Assembly (NCBI RefSeq): GCF_008087345.1 | Contig: NZ_ML701736.1 | Coordinates: forward strand, 62,001-126,000 | Length of the DNA: 64,000 nucleotides | From: Nocardioides caldifontis | Lineage (GTDB): Bacteria; Actinomycetota; Actinomycetes; Propionibacteriales; Nocardioidaceae | Direction of reading: 5' to 3' | Shown: positions 52,146 through 60,738 of the stretch, piece after piece | Layout: the number at the start of each line of letters is the position of its first letter | Position numbering within the stretch: the first letter of the stretch is position 1 | Made by a program: the position numbers and the translations under genes | The notes under the pieces: model-generated | Told to the model about the DNA's origin: nothing | Database searches by the model: none | The model's input: only the letters and a program-made list of their open reading frames with translations

Positions 52146-53641
52146 CCGGTGCGCCACCCCGCCTCACCCGACGCTTCCTGCTCGCTGCCGCCCTAGGCGG
52201 CACCACCGCCGGCTGCTGGTCCGACGAGCCGCCGGGCCCCGACCCCGCCCCGTCCAACCCGTCCAACCCGTCCAACCCGTCAGAGGAGGCCGCGATCTTC
52301 GAGCTGTCGTTCACCACCGAGAGCCGCTACCGCCCCTTCGCGCTGGTCGGCACGGAGGCCGGCCGTGCCACCGCCGCCGCACCCGGGGTGCAGCGGTCCG
52401 AGGACGGCCCGGTGGCGCCGTTCTGCGCGGTCGAGGCGGGCGTGTCGGGCTCCGACCGGCCGGCCGGCCGGGTCGTGCTCGGGCTGGTCGGGGACCAGGA
52501 GCACGTCGTCGCGTTCCACGACCCCGAGGCCCGCCGGGTCGGGATCGAGGTGCGCGCCGGAGGGCGGACCCGCGTCGTGCGGCGCAAGAAGGTCGACCTG
52601 CCGGCGGCGTACCGCCTCGCCTTCGCGCTCTGCGAGAACCAGGTGACCGTGCTGGTCGACACCGGCGACGGCTGGCGGCCCGTCGTGACCGAGCGCGACC
52701 GGGTGCGTGCCCGCACCGACCTGCGCCGGCCGGAGACCCTCGAGGGGATGCGGTACGGCTACGGCACCACCGAGGAGGGCGCCGGCCGGCTCGAGGACGT
52801 GCGGTGGGGGCTCTTCGGGATGACCGGGCTGCGCGACCAGCACCTGGTGCAGCACGCCGACGGGACGCCGTACGTCCAGGACGGCAAGGCGTACTTCACC
52901 GCCACCTGCGCGGGGCTCGGCTTCTTCCAGCAGGCGCACTGCGGCGTCTTCTCGCTCGACCTCGCAGGCCCCGAGCGGCTCGAGCACGTGGGGCAGCTGT
53001 TCTTCCACCGCGACGGGCTGCTGCTGGGCGACCACGCCGGTCAGCTGGTCCGTGACGGCGACCGGTGGCTGGTGGCGATGAGCTCCTGGGGCGACTTCGA
53101 CTTCGACGGCGTGCACGTGCGGCACACCGAGTCCACCGAGGACCTGCTCCACGGGGTGCACGTCCTCGGGTCCACGCCGACCGCACTGCCGACATCGGTC
53201 AGCTCGTGGGACCCCGGCATCACCAGGATCGACGGGCGGTGGCACGTCAGCTTCGTCGAGAGCCCGTCGCAGGACCCCTTCGACTTCCACCCCGCGCTCG
53301 CGGTCGGAGGCGACGGCCCGGAGTGGCACGAGCGGCTCGAGCTCGTCGGGGCCGACACGTCGCTGCACCAGTGCGAGGGGCCGATCCTCGCGCAGGTGCA
53401 AGGTGAGTGGTGGTTCCTGGCAAGCGACGGCGACGCCCGCCACTACCCTGTGTACGACCTGCGGATGCGCCGGGTGGGCCGGCTCGACGCGCCGTACGGC
53501 ACCAACATCCCGCACCCCCAGCTCGTCCCGCTCGAGGACGGCGACCACCTGCTCGTCACCTTCGACGGCACGCAGTTCACCGAGAAGGTCATGGGGTACG
53601 GCGGCCACGGCGACGTGATCGTCATGCGGAGCAAGGACTGA
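52142..53641 (+). CDS. Tat-exported lipoprotein with beta-propeller-like (GH43/GH32-like?) C-terminal region
   Basis: A 499-residue protein of uncertain function. The N-terminus carries a twin-arginine signal and lipobox ('LTRRFLLAAALGG', 'TAGC') and then a Pro/Asn/Ser linker with NPSNPSNPS. Residues about 55-230 look like a beta-sandwich. The C-terminal ~260 residues contain repeated strand pairs, 'GDHAGQLVRDGDRWLVAMS', 'WDPGITRIDGRWHVSFVES', 'CEGPILAQVQGEWWFLAS' and 'HPQLVPLEDGDHLLVTFDG', suggesting a five-bladed propeller as in GH43/GH32 enzymes. The GTG at 52142 overlaps the permease stop (GTGA). It may be a cell-surface glycosidase feeding the importer. Activity unproven. Confidence 0.65.
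   Translation: MTGAPPRLTRRFLLAAALGGTTAGCWSDEPPGPDPAPSNPSNPSNPSEEAAIFELSFTTESRYRPFALVGTEAGRATAAAPGVQRSEDGPVAPFCAVEAGVSGSDRPAGRVVLGLVGDQEHVVAFHDPEARRVGIEVRAGGRTRVVRRKKVDLPAAYRLAFALCENQVTVLVDTGDGWRPVVTERDRVRARTDLRRPETLEGMRYGYGTTEEGAGRLEDVRWGLFGMTGLRDQHLVQHADGTPYVQDGKAYFTATCAGLGFFQQAHCGVFSLDLAGPERLEHVGQLFFHRDGLLLGDHAGQLVRDGDRWLVAMSSWGDFDFDGVHVRHTESTEDLLHGVHVLGSTPTALPTSVSSWDPGITRIDGRWHVSFVESPSQDPFDFHPALAVGGDGPEWHERLELVGADTSLHQCEGPILAQVQGEWWFLASDGDARHYPVYDLRMRRVGRLDAPYGTNIPHPQLVPLEDGDHLLVTFDGTQFTEKVMGYGGHGDVIVMRSKD
52249..52275 (+). repeat. Triplicated 9-base repeat in the lipoprotein linker
   Basis: CCCGTCCAA is repeated three times in direct succession, coding the Pro-Ser-Asn linker just after the lipobox. 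A slippage-prone spot where the linker could lengthen or shorten in frame. Confidence 0.7.
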
Positions 53642-53652
53642 CGGGAGCCACG

Positions 53653-54489
53653 ATGCCCACCTCGATGAGCAGTGCCGTGCACGACGACGTCGAGAGGGCG
53701 CGCCGGGAGCTCCACGACGCCGGGATCAGCGCGCTCCGCGGCGCGTTCACGCCCGAGTGGGTGGCGCAGCTGCGTGAGGACGTCGACACCGCCTTCGAGG
53801 AGGCCCGGAGCCGCGAGGGCGGTGCCGTCGGCCGAGGCCCGCAACGGTGGTACGTCGAGCTCCACCCCCAGGCCCTGCGGGGATTCGTGGAGCTGGTGGA
53901 CCACCCGTGGGTCCGCGGCGTCTGCGAGGCCGTCCTCGGACCGGACTACCAGGTCGTGGAGATCGGCTTCGACACCCCGTTCCCGGGGGCGGAGCACCAG
54001 CCGTGGCACCGCGACTTCCCGAGCCCGCGTGAGACCCGCGAAGAGCGCCGGCTGACGTCGCTCGCGTTCAACATCACCACGGTGTCGACGACCGACGAGA
54101 TGGGGCCGTTCGAGATCGCGCCCGGCACGCAGTGGGACCCGGGCGACGACTTCGACCACGGCATGTTCCCGCCCCGGTCGCGCTACCCCGACTTCGAAGC
54201 CGTGGCGGAGCGGAAGTACCCGAAGGTCGGCGACATCTCGGTCCGCTCCGCGTTGACCGTCCACCGCGGCACCCCGAACCGGTCGGACGTAGCCCGTCCG
54301 GTGGTCGTGCTCGGGGTCGACGCGCCGGGCGCCGGCAACCACGAGCACCACGACCCGGCGGTCACGCGGGACTACTGGGACGCGCTTCCCGAACGGGTCC
54401 GGCGGCACCTCTGCGTCGCGGTCGTCGACGAGCTCACGCCGATCACGCAGAAGCACACGATCGAGGGGCTGGTGATGGGGGAGGGCTGA
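53653..54489 (+). CDS. Phytanoyl-CoA dioxygenase (PhyH)-family protein
   Basis: A 278-residue Fe(II)/2-oxoglutarate-dependent oxygenase-like protein. The metal motif is 'QPWHRDFPSP' (His-x-Asp) with a distal His and the 2-oxoglutarate-binding Arg near 'LTVHRGTPNRS'. 'DEMGPFEIAPGTQW' is the usual strand between them. The ATG at 53653 is 11 bases after the lipoprotein stop, so it probably belongs to the arabinoside operon. Hydroxylation or oxidative cleavage of the aglycone or a sugar derivative is a guess. Substrates of the family range widely. Confidence 0.82.
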   Translation: MPTSMSSAVHDDVERARRELHDAGISALRGAFTPEWVAQLREDVDTAFEEARSREGGAVGRGPQRWYVELHPQALRGFVELVDHPWVRGVCEAVLGPDYQVVEIGFDTPFPGAEHQPWHRDFPSPRETREERRLTSLAFNITTVSTTDEMGPFEIAPGTQWDPGDDFDHGMFPPRSRYPDFEAVAERKYPKVGDISVRSALTVHRGTPNRSDVARPVVVLGVDAPGAGNHEHHDPAVTRDYWDALPERVRRHLCVAVVDELTPITQKHTIEGLVMGEG

Positions 54490-54499
54490 GCGGTCGCAC

Positions 54500-56485
54500 T
54501 CACCGGGCCAGCGCCCACACCCGCACGTGGTCGAAGAACGCGGGTGCGTCCATTGGATCCTCGGCACCCATGGAGACCAGCCCGATCCGCAGCCGGTCGC
54601 CGGCGAGCCGGTCGTGGCGCCAGGTGCCGCCGCGCACCCAGCGGACGCCGTCCTGGCTGGTGTAGGCCGTCAGCAGCACCCGCCCGCGGCGGCTCTGCTT
54701 CACGACCCGCAGCCACGTCTCGTCGCCCGGGGCACCGACCACCGTGTTGCCGTAGCGGGTCAGCCCGCGCGGGACCGCCTTGGCCCACTCGGTCTGCCGG
54801 GTCTCGAAGATCGACACGTGCACGAGCTTTGCGTAGCGCTGGGGGCCGGCGTAGAGCACGAGCCCTGCCTGCGCGAAGTTCTGGCAGCACCCCTCGGGCG
54901 GCACCTCGAGGGCGACCTGGGTCTCCACGACGAAGTCCCGGCGGGGAGCCGGGCGGGTCAGGACCGACGCCAGGCTCTCGCTGTCCGCGTGCAGGTCCGC
55001 GGTCTGCACGTCGAGGCGGAACCGGCCGCCGGACACCTCGTGGGTCGCCGGGTCATCGGGCTCGCGCACCCACGACCACGCGTCGGAGAGCGCGCTGCCG
55101 TCGAAGGCGTCACCGAAGGCAGGCAGCTCCGCCCCGAGCCGGTGCGGCTCGACGGGGTCCGCGCGGTAGCGGCTCCGCTCGCGCGGCTGGGCGGCCGGTG
55201 CCGGCATGACCGTGTCGGAGGCCCAGCGGCCGGCCCGGACCGACGGCCAGCCGCCGCGCCAGGTCACCGGGTCGAGCAGCACCGGCCGCTTCGTGAACCC
55301 GCGCTCGCCCTTGAACCACGGGTCGTCGCGGTCCACCGCGTGGTAGGCGGTCCACCACTGCCCACGCCGGTCCTGGAAGACCGAGTTGTGGCCGAGGCCG
55401 ACCCAGCGGTTGCCGTTCATGCTCAACACCGGTGTGCCGCCGACCCTGGCGGCCCGCAACGAGTTGCCCTCGCGGTCCACGAACGGCCCCAGTGGGCTGC
55501 GCGACCGTCCGGCGAAGACGCTGTAGCCGGTGAGCGGGCCGTTGCAGCAGTTGGTGGCCGAGCCGAAGTAGTAGTACCAGCCCTTGCGCCGCACGACGTG
55601 CGACCCCTCGTAGCGGTTGGGGATCGCCACTGCCTGCTGCAGTGCCCGCCTCTCGGCGAGCGTCCGTCCCAGGGTCATCACGCCGGACCGCTGCGGCTCG
55701 ACCAGCGGCGCTTCCTCCTGACCCGTGGTGATCTGCTGGGCCGCGCCGGTGGTGCGGATGCCCTTGCGGGTCAGTGCCACGCGCTGGCCGAACACCCCGC
55801 CGTAGTAGCTGCCGTAGTAGAGCACCGTCCGTCTGCCGACGGACTCGCCGAGCAGGTCGGGGTCGAAGGTCCAGAAGAAGTCGCACCCCGGGCCGTTCTG
55901 CCGCGGCGCGACGACCGGCTCCGGCGAGATCCGCCAAGGCCCCGTGGGGGTCCGGCTGGTGGCGACGCCGATCGCGCTGTCACCGTCACAGCCGCCGACC
56001 CCGCTGACCGACCGGCGGGTGTTCGTCACCGTGAAGGTCAGGTAGTAGCGCTTCGTGGCCCGGGAGTACGCCAGGTCGGGCGCCCACAGCCCCGCGTCGC
56101 GCTCGGCCCAGGAGGGCAGCCGCGGCAGTGCGTCACCGACGTAGCGCCACCGCACGAGGTCCTTGCTGACGAGCATCGGGATCGGGTGGAACGGCGGGCT
56201 CCCGGGCCGCGACGTCTCGCGGTCGTTGAGCGGGTCGGTGGTGCAGAGCATGTACCAACGGTCACGGTGCTTCCCACGCCCGCGCAGGACCGAGGGGTCC
56301 GCGCAGCTCTCGACCCGGCCGCCGCCTCGCACGACGGGGAGCAGCGGGTTCCGGTAGCGGTCGGCGCCGACCTGGTGCTTCGTCGGCGGCGGCGCCTGCG
56401 CCACGACGGCCGCCGAAGGGGCGGTGGTGGGGGCGAGCGCGAGGACGAGGGCGGCGACGACGCCGGCGGTGGTGGCCCGAGCCAT
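54500..56485 (-). CDS. Secreted GH43-family glycoside hydrolase with C-terminal sandwich domain
   Basis: A 661-residue exported enzyme. The signal peptide begins MARATTAGVVAALVLAL; the ATG at 56485 is chosen over longer readings. Residues about 40-440 form a five-bladed propeller with the GH43 acidic residues: Asp in 'SCADPSVLRG', Asp in 'LWAPDLAYS' and Glu in 'RYEGSHVVRRKGWYYYF'. The C-terminal ~200 residues ('FDGSALSDAWSWVREP', 'LVLYAGPQRYAKLVHVSI') are a DUF1349-like concanavalin sandwich seen in beta-xylosidases and arabinases. It should cut arabinan or arabinoxylan outside the cell, supplying the neighbouring importer. Convergent with the dioxygenase gene, 10 bases apart. Confidence 0.83.
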   Translation of the reverse strand: MARATTAGVVAALVLALAPTTAPSAAVVAQAPPPTKHQVGADRYRNPLLPVVRGGGRVESCADPSVLRGRGKHRDRWYMLCTTDPLNDRETSRPGSPPFHPIPMLVSKDLVRWRYVGDALPRLPSWAERDAGLWAPDLAYSRATKRYYLTFTVTNTRRSVSGVGGCDGDSAIGVATSRTPTGPWRISPEPVVAPRQNGPGCDFFWTFDPDLLGESVGRRTVLYYGSYYGGVFGQRVALTRKGIRTTGAAQQITTGQEEAPLVEPQRSGVMTLGRTLAERRALQQAVAIPNRYEGSHVVRRKGWYYYFGSATNCCNGPLTGYSVFAGRSRSPLGPFVDREGNSLRAARVGGTPVLSMNGNRWVGLGHNSVFQDRRGQWWTAYHAVDRDDPWFKGERGFTKRPVLLDPVTWRGGWPSVRAGRWASDTVMPAPAAQPRERSRYRADPVEPHRLGAELPAFGDAFDGSALSDAWSWVREPDDPATHEVSGGRFRLDVQTADLHADSESLASVLTRPAPRRDFVVETQVALEVPPEGCCQNFAQAGLVLYAGPQRYAKLVHVSIFETRQTEWAKAVPRGLTRYGNTVVGAPGDETWLRVVKQSRRGRVLLTAYTSQDGVRWVRGGTWRHDRLAGDRLRIGLVSMGAEDPMDAPAFFDHVRVWALAR

Positions 56486-56615
56486 CCGGACACTCTCGAC
56501 CGGTTCGGCGTCCGTGGCAAGAGCATGCCGGTGACCGGCGTACGGACTGGAGGGCACTTGACAGCCGGGGCCGACGGGTCGAGCGTGTCATGCACCGGCT
56601 GACTCGGGAGGCCTC

Positions 56616-59600
56616 ATGCGGCGTTCGGGCTCATTTATTGTCGCGACTGCACTTGCGGCCGCCCTGCTGGCTCCCGGGAGCGCCCCGGCCGCGCCACGCG
56701 ACCGCGGAGGGCCCACGGCCGGCGTTGACGTCTACGTGGCCACCGTCGACCTCGACCAGGTGGCCGACGTGGTGGCCTCGGGAGTCGAGCGCCGCGAGCT
56801 CGTCATCCGCGAGGCGGCCGGCGGGAAGCAGGTGCGCGTCGAGGTGCCGCTGAGCGCTCTCCAGGCGAGGCGGCTCCGAGCCCAGGGGATCGACCTGGGG
56901 CTCAAGCGCATCGACGGGCAGTCGGTCGCGGAGCGGTCGACGGCGATGGCGGCCGAGGGGTTCGAGGTGTGGCGGCGCTACTCCGGCGCGGACGGTCTGC
57001 GTGCGCAGTTCCGCGAGATGGCGGCGAGCCACCCCCGCATCACCGAGCTGCAGACGATCGGGAAGACGGTGCAGGGCCGTCCGATCGTCGCGCTCAGGGT
57101 CACCCGCGACGCCCGGAAGGTGCGGGACGGCAAGCGGCCCGCCGTGCTGTACCTGGCCGCGCAGCACGCGCGTGAGTGGATCACCCCGGAGATGGTCCGC
57201 CGGCTGGCGCTGCACGTGCTGGAGGGCTACGGCAAGGACGCGGAGCTCACCCGGCTCGTGGACCGCCGCGAGCTCTGGTTCGTCCCGGTCGCCAACCCCG
57301 ACGGCTACGACCTCACCTTCGAGCCGGGCCAGCGGCTGTGGCGCAAGAACCTCCGCGACAACAACGGCAACGGGGTCGTGGACGCGGGTGACGGCGTCGA
57401 CCTGAACCGCAACTTCCCGACCCGCTGGGGCTACGACAACGAGGGCTCGTCGCCCGACCCCGCGAGCGACACCTACCGGGGCCCGCGCCCCGCCTCGGAG
57501 CCGGAGAGCAAGGCGCTCATCGGGCTGGCCCGCCGGGTGGGGTTCGAGTTCCTGGTCAACTACCACTCCGCCGCGGAGCTCCTGCTCTACGGCACGGGGT
57601 GGCAGGTGGCGACCGCCAGCCCCGACGACGTGATCTACGAGGCGATGGCGGGCGACGACGCACAGCCGGCCGTGCCCGGCTACGACCCCGACGTGTCGGC
57701 CGAGCTCTACACCACCAACGGTGACACGGACACCCACATCACCGAGGCCTTCGGAACGCTCGGCTTCACCCCGGAGATGTCGACCTGCGAGGCGGCCTCG
57801 GCGGTCGACCCCGACGACCCGTGGCTGCCCGAGGATTGCGGCAGCGGCTTCGAGTTCCCCGACGACCCGGTTCTCGTCCAGCAGGAGTTCGAGAAGAACC
57901 TGCCCTTCGCCCTGTCGGTGGCGCGGTCGGCGGCTGACCCAGACGACCCCGACTCCGCTGTCGGCCGCACGGCCGAGGACTTCCGGGTCGACACGTTCGA
58001 CGTCTCCTACGGCACGCCGCAGGAGGTCGCGGTGGTGGCCAAGCGCGCCCTGCGCGACGTGCGGATGCACTACCGCGTGGACGGCGGTCCGGTGAAGGTG
58101 ACGCGCGTCCGGCCGTGGTCCGGCGGCGAGCGCTACGGCGACGAGAACGACGTCTACTACCGCGAGCTCCGTGGCACCGTCCGCGGCGCCCGGCCCGGTG
58201 ACCGGGTGCAGGTGTGGTTCAGCGGCAAGGAGAAGGGCGAGCGCCGCTCCGCGAGCGACCGGTTCGGATACACGGTGGAGTCCGACACCGAGCACGACGT
58301 GCTCGTCATCGCCAACGAGGACTACACCGGGGTCGACCCCGACTACCCGCCCGAGGTGACCGCCCCGAAGTACGCCGAGCAGTACGTCGACGCGGTCGAG
58401 GCCTCCGGTCGCACCGCGGACGTCTGGGACGTGGACGCCGACGGCGTGCCGCACGACCTGGGCGTGCTCTCGCACTACGACGCCGTCGTCTGGTACCTCG
58501 GCGACAACCGGCTCACCCAGGACCCTGAGGACGTCGAGACCGAGTCCCCGTTGGGGCCCCTGCCCGACACCGCGGTGGCGGAGCGCCAGCAGTACCTCAC
58601 GCTCGCCGTGCGGGACTACCTCAACGAGGGCGGCAAGCTCGTCCACGTCGGCGAGAGCACCCAGCACCAGGGGCTCGAGGGAATCAGCGACGACCTCGTC
58701 GGCGGGCTCTACTACGGGCTCAACGGCGACCCCACCGCCGACTGCGTGATCTCGGACCGGCCGACCGGCTCCCTGGAGGGGCTCTTCGACGACTGCCTCA
58801 TCCTCGCCGACGACTTCCGGCAGTACTGGCTGGGCGGCTACCGGCGCACGAGCTTTGCCGACGCGGTCGGCGTCGAAGGGGTGCGCCACCCCTTCCTCGG
58901 GTTCGCCGGTGAGTTCGGCGGAGCCGGGGCGACCCCGGACAACCCGCTCGACGAGGCCGGTCACTTCACGGTGACCAGCGACGTCCTGCCGCCCTCGCAG
59001 TTCCCGCAGTTCCGGAGCCGCGGCACCCTGTCGTTCACCACCGACGTCGGCGCGCTGCCCTTCGAGCCCGTCGAGGGCGAGCGGTACGCCGGCGCGCTGC
59101 ACCAGGACGGCTCCTACATGCGGCTCACCCGCACGGCGACGATCCCCGACGGTGCCGGCGCAGCCTCCCTCGACCTGCAGGTCTCGGCCGCGACCGAGGC
59201 GGGGTACGACCACCTCGTCGTCGAGGCGCGCCCGGCCGGCACCGAGGAGTGGACGACGCTCCCGGAGGCCGGAGGGCTGACGAGCAGCACCTCGCCGGCG
59301 GAGTGCGAGGACGACCCGTTCCTCCTCGACCTGCACCCGTTCCTGACCCACTACCTCGACGCGGAGACGTGCACCTCGCCCGGCTCGTCGGGCGAGTGGA
59401 ACAGCATCACCGGCTCGACGGACGGGTGGCAGCAGGCGTCGTACGACCTCACGGGGTTCGCCGGCGAGGAGGTGGAGCTGTCGATCAGCTACGTCACCGA
59501 CCCGTTCAGCGGTGCGGTGGGCGCGTTCGTCGACGACACCCGGCTCGTCGTGGACGGGGCGGTCGTCGACGCGGACGGCTTCGAGGACGCCACCAGCGAC

Positions 59601-59795
59601 TGGACGGCGGCCGGTGCGCCCGAGGGCTCGCCCGGCAACGCGGGCGACTGGCAGATCGCCGGACGGCTGGTCTTCCAGCACGCCGGGACCTCGACGGCCG
59701 ACACGCTGCTGGCCGGGTTCGGGCTCGAGCAGCTGGCCTCGGACGCCGAGCGGGTGGCCTTCATGGAGAGGGCGTTGGGCGGGCTCCTGCGGTAG
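56616..59795 (+). CDS. Secreted M14-family zinc carboxypeptidase
   Basis: A 1059-residue exported metallopeptidase. The signal peptide ends near APAAPRD. The zinc site is His/Glu in 'QHAREWITPE' and His in 'VNYHSAAELL'; the catalytic Glu is in 'LGFTPEMSTC', with 'VDLNRNFPTRWGYD' as substrate-side residues. After the catalytic domain (about 115-440) comes a long non-catalytic part: a region with 'HDVLVIANEDYTG' and 'YDAVVWYLGDNR' (glutamine-amidotransferase-like, about 560-750) and two beta-sandwich segments ('FVDDTRLVVDG'). The ATG at 56616 has GGGAGG 4 bases upstream. It is divergent from the GH43 gene. Acts outside the cell, releasing C-terminal amino acids. Confidence 0.86.
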   Translation: MRRSGSFIVATALAAALLAPGSAPAAPRDRGGPTAGVDVYVATVDLDQVADVVASGVERRELVIREAAGGKQVRVEVPLSALQARRLRAQGIDLGLKRIDGQSVAERSTAMAAEGFEVWRRYSGADGLRAQFREMAASHPRITELQTIGKTVQGRPIVALRVTRDARKVRDGKRPAVLYLAAQHAREWITPEMVRRLALHVLEGYGKDAELTRLVDRRELWFVPVANPDGYDLTFEPGQRLWRKNLRDNNGNGVVDAGDGVDLNRNFPTRWGYDNEGSSPDPASDTYRGPRPASEPESKALIGLARRVGFEFLVNYHSAAELLLYGTGWQVATASPDDVIYEAMAGDDAQPAVPGYDPDVSAELYTTNGDTDTHITEAFGTLGFTPEMSTCEAASAVDPDDPWLPEDCGSGFEFPDDPVLVQQEFEKNLPFALSVARSAADPDDPDSAVGRTAEDFRVDTFDVSYGTPQEVAVVAKRALRDVRMHYRVDGGPVKVTRVRPWSGGERYGDENDVYYRELRGTVRGARPGDRVQVWFSGKEKGERRSASDRFGYTVESDTEHDVLVIANEDYTGVDPDYPPEVTAPKYAEQYVDAVEASGRTADVWDVDADGVPHDLGVLSHYDAVVWYLGDNRLTQDPEDVETESPLGPLPDTAVAERQQYLTLAVRDYLNEGGKLVHVGESTQHQGLEGISDDLVGGLYYGLNGDPTADCVISDRPTGSLEGLFDDCLILADDFRQYWLGGYRRTSFADAVGVEGVRHPFLGFAGEFGGAGATPDNPLDEAGHFTVTSDVLPPSQFPQFRSRGTLSFTTDVGALPFEPVEGERYAGALHQDGSYMRLTRTATIPDGAGAASLDLQVSAATEAGYDHLVVEARPAGTEEWTTLPEAGGLTSSTSPAECEDDPFLLDLHPFLTHYLDAETCTSPGSSGEWNSITGSTDGWQQASYDLTGFAGEEVELSISYVTDPFSGAVGAFVDDTRLVVDGAVVDADGFEDATSDWTAAGAPEGSPGNAGDWQIAGRLVFQHAGTSTADTLLAGFGLEQLASDAERVAFMERALGGLLR

Positions 59796-59995
59796 CGACG
59801 GACGGCCCTTCCGAACGGCGGGAACCCGTCGTCCTTGGACCATCCACAAAGAGGAGAAAGACCCTCTGGAACGAACGGCCCCTGGCCGATTCTGGTGGTG
59901 ACGGTCGGACCGGCGGAAACGCCGAGGGAGCGACAGCTCCGGGGCAACAGGGCCTCCCGGACAGCACCGTCCACCATCACACCCAAGGAACCATC
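59796..59995 (+). other. Structured leader or intergenic region
   Basis: 200 bases without a gene. CGGCG-GAAA-CGCCG is a stem with a GNRA loop. GGAGC-GACA-GCTCC follows almost at once, then a GGGCCTCCCGG stretch that could pair back to GAGGGAG. An AGAGGAGAAAGA segment lies earlier. No known riboswitch consensus was recognised. It may be a cis-acting RNA for the membrane-protein gene. Confidence 0.25.
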
Positions 59996-60592
59996 ATGCG
60001 CAGAAAGACGCTCGACTCCCTCCTCACCGCCACCGGCGCGGTCATCGTCCTCGTCCTGCTCGTCGCCGGAGGGCTCCTCACCTGGGCCAGCTCCTACGTG
60101 GGCGACCAGGTCACGGACCAGCTCTCGATGCAGGACATCACGATGCCGGAGAAGGAGGCGCTGGAGACCGAGGCGCAGCACGAGGCCCTCGACGAGTTCG
60201 CCGGCCAGAAGATGACGACCGGCGAGCAGGCGAAGGCCTTCGCGGACCACTACATCCTGGTCCACATGAACGCCTCCAGCGACGGCCGGACCTACGAGGA
60301 GGTCAGTGGCGAGTTCATGGCGCTGAGCAACGACCCCGACGCCGACCCCGCCGAGGTCGAGCAGCTCGGTGCGCTCCGCCAGTCGCTCTTCATGGGCAAC
60401 ACCCTCCGCGGCCTGCTGCTCAACGCCTACGCCTTCGACACCATGGGCAAGATCGCCGGCTACGCAGCCATCGCGTCCTTCAGCGGCGCCGGTCTCCTGC
60501 TGGTGCTCGTCGGAGCCGGCGCGGTCCACGCCCGGCGCACCCCCTACGAGGTCGAGGTCGGTCGTCCGGACCGGGAGCTCGTCAACGCCTGA
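59996..60592 (+). CDS. Small membrane protein with two helices, unknown function
   Basis: A 198-residue protein not matched to a named family. An N-terminal membrane helix (LLTATGAVIVLVLLVAGGL) is followed by an extracytoplasmic region of about 110 residues with conserved-looking 'ITMPEKEAL', 'FADHYILVHM' and 'MGNTLRGLLLNAYAF'. A second helix is 'IASFSGAGLLLVLVGAGAV', and the tail is basic then acidic. The layout suggests a two-helix protein with its loop outside. The ATG at 59996 follows AAGGA by 7 bases. It ends 24 bases before a strong terminator, so it is probably monocistronic. Confidence 0.75.
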   Translation: MRRKTLDSLLTATGAVIVLVLLVAGGLLTWASSYVGDQVTDQLSMQDITMPEKEALETEAQHEALDEFAGQKMTTGEQAKAFADHYILVHMNASSDGRTYEEVSGEFMALSNDPDADPAEVEQLGALRQSLFMGNTLRGLLLNAYAFDTMGKIAGYAAIASFSGAGLLLVLVGAGAVHARRTPYEVEVGRPDRELVNA

Positions 60593-60616
60593 CACGGGCT
60601 GTCAGATCCACCGCTC

Positions 60617-60659
60617 ACGGCGGCGGGACCCACGAAGGTCCCGCCGCCGTCGCCTTTTC
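60617..60659 (+). terminator. Intrinsic terminator after the membrane-protein gene
   Basis: A perfect 14-bp stem (60617-60630 with 60637-60650) closes on a CACGAA loop. CGCCTTTTCG follows. Placed 24 bases after the stop codon of the small membrane-protein gene. Confidence 0.8.
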
Positions 60660-60738
60660 GTTACCTCCCGGGGGATGTGGGCGCGACGTCCCGGTTCTAA
60701 GGTGCTTTGGTCCCGAACCACCCCCGGAAGGACCTGAC

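Noticed and set aside
52249-52275. Short direct repeats as a possible attachment site or CRISPR remnant
   Set aside because: Three in-frame 9-base copies code a Pro-Ser-Asn linker; there is no second copy or integrase nearby.
56631-59849. Long reverse-strand open frame opposite the M14 peptidase gene
   Set aside because: No recognisable motif, and the forward frame carries complete zinc-peptidase motifs; a codon-bias artefact.
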